DNA from: Paracoccaceae bacterium
GTDB lineage: Bacteria > Pseudomonadota > Alphaproteobacteria > Rhodobacterales > Rhodobacteraceae
NCBI GenBank assembly: GCA_007128995.1
Contig: SKWJ01000507.1
Coordinates: forward strand, 1-6,878
Length of the DNA: 6,878 nucleotides
Direction of reading: 5' to 3'
Shown: piece by piece, positions 6,601-6,878 of the stretch
How the letters are laid out: each line of letters begins with the position of its first letter
Position numbering within the stretch: position 1 is the stretch's first letter
Made by a program: the position numbers and the translations under genes
The notes under the pieces: generated by a model
Databases searched by the model: none
The model's input: the letters and a program-made list of their open reading frames with translations, nothing else
What the model was told of the DNA's origin: nothing

Positions 6601-6878
6601 CACGCTTAGCCTTTGTTCTCTTCCCCGAGCGTCGACAGTCGTTTGCCATTATGCAGTGGTGTAACCGCCTCCTAACGAGTCGACAATCCACGAGCCGATT
6701 TTCCGGCGTCAAGACATTGTCTGTCGTGACGCGATGTTCTAGCGGTTCGTACGTCGATTGCTGTGTCGGTCCCGCGTCTTGCGAAGTTGTGACGAGTGTC
6801 GGCCGGTCGACCTTCCCTGATTGCCGAGTAGGGCGAGCCGTTCACGGCGGCGCGTTTCGGCATCTGGTTTCGGGACCG
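6601..6878. other. Region without a supported gene, upstream of the minus-strand membrane gene
   Basis: No frame here has both a credible start and recognisable protein sequence. Three open frames exist: a 63-codon minus-strand frame (6672-6863), a plus-strand frame from ATG 6652 to the right edge, and a minus-strand frame from the right edge to a TAG at 6739-6741. The last reads VPKPDAETRRRERLALLGNQ near its visible start and could be the tail of a gene lying further right, but the evidence is weak. The part nearest 6570 should hold the promoter of the membrane protein gene. CATAAT on the minus strand (6648-6653) resembles a -10 box, but I see no good -35 at normal spacing. Confidence 0.4.
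6706..6732. repeat. Small inverted repeat (GCGTCA ... TGACGC)
   Basis: Perfect 6-bp arms, GCGTCA (6706-6711) and TGACGC (6727-6732), enclose a second, slightly offset palindrome, AGACA-T-TGTCT (6712-6722). It lies about 140 bp upstream of the minus-strand membrane gene and could be an operator or chance; no factor can be named. Confidence 0.25.

Noticed and set aside
6648..6653. CATAAT on the minus strand as a -10 box for the membrane protein gene
   Set aside because: No acceptable -35 hexamer at 16-18 bp spacing.
6672..6863. 63-codon minus-strand frame
   Set aside because: Arg-rich composition, no Shine-Dalgarno, no recognisable motif.
6652..6878. Plus-strand frame from ATG 6652 open to the right edge
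   Set aside because: No ribosome binding site, and the Ser/Cys/Val-rich translation looks like non-coding sequence; it would also sit in the upstream region of the divergent membrane gene.
6739..6878. Minus-strand open frame from the right edge to a TAG at 6739
   Set aside because: Its first 20 residues look somewhat protein-like, but only about 46 codons are visible and there is no family match; noted as a possible gene tail, not called.
1..6878. CRISPR array, tRNA or rRNA genes
   Set aside because: No regularly spaced direct repeats and no recognisable tRNA or rRNA sequence were seen on either strand.

Overview
The window looks like an accessory-genome segment from a proteobacterium, probably an alphaproteobacterium. 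That lean is inference: it rests on moderate-to-high G+C and on an IS1595-type transposase whose style I associate with alphaproteobacteria. No taxonomic marker gene is present. Composition is uneven. The insertion sequence is very GC-rich (line 4801 is 46/60 G+C), the 5' half of the first gene is 57-72 % in the lines I counted, and the 3' half of that gene and the other host genes are about 42-50 %.

Layout, left to right. (1) 1-1988, + strand: C-terminal part of a STAND/NACHT-type P-loop NTPase, with Walker B, NACHT helical and winged-helix parts and a C-terminal TPR array. The Walker A region and N-terminus lie off the left edge. (2) 2028-3881, + strand, 39 bp downstream: a 617-residue membrane protein with two TM helices, two TrkA-N/RCK-like Rossmann domains and a C-terminal RyR domain. 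(3) 3863-4300, - strand, overlapping the end of gene 2 by 19 bp tail to tail: a small soluble protein made of two copies of a PGDYG-like module. (4) 4406-5551: an IS1595-family insertion sequence with imperfect terminal inverted repeats and one + strand transposase gene carrying signs of decay. (5) 5637-6569, - strand: an unrecognised membrane protein with an N-terminal hydrophobic region and a cytosolic part that appears to be a tandem repeat. (6) 6570-6878: no gene I can support.

How the genes may work together (inference). The STAND NTPase and the TrkA-N/RyR membrane protein look like one transcription unit: a TPR-bearing switch ATPase next to a ligand-gated membrane effector, a layout typical of predicted prokaryotic conflict or stress-signalling systems. 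The PGDYG-like protein and the 310-residue membrane protein share the opposite strand and may once have been neighbours about 190 bp apart before the IS inserted between them. Whether all four form one system is open. The most interesting points are the predicted channel with no canonical K+ filter, and the independent internal duplications in the two minus-strand proteins.
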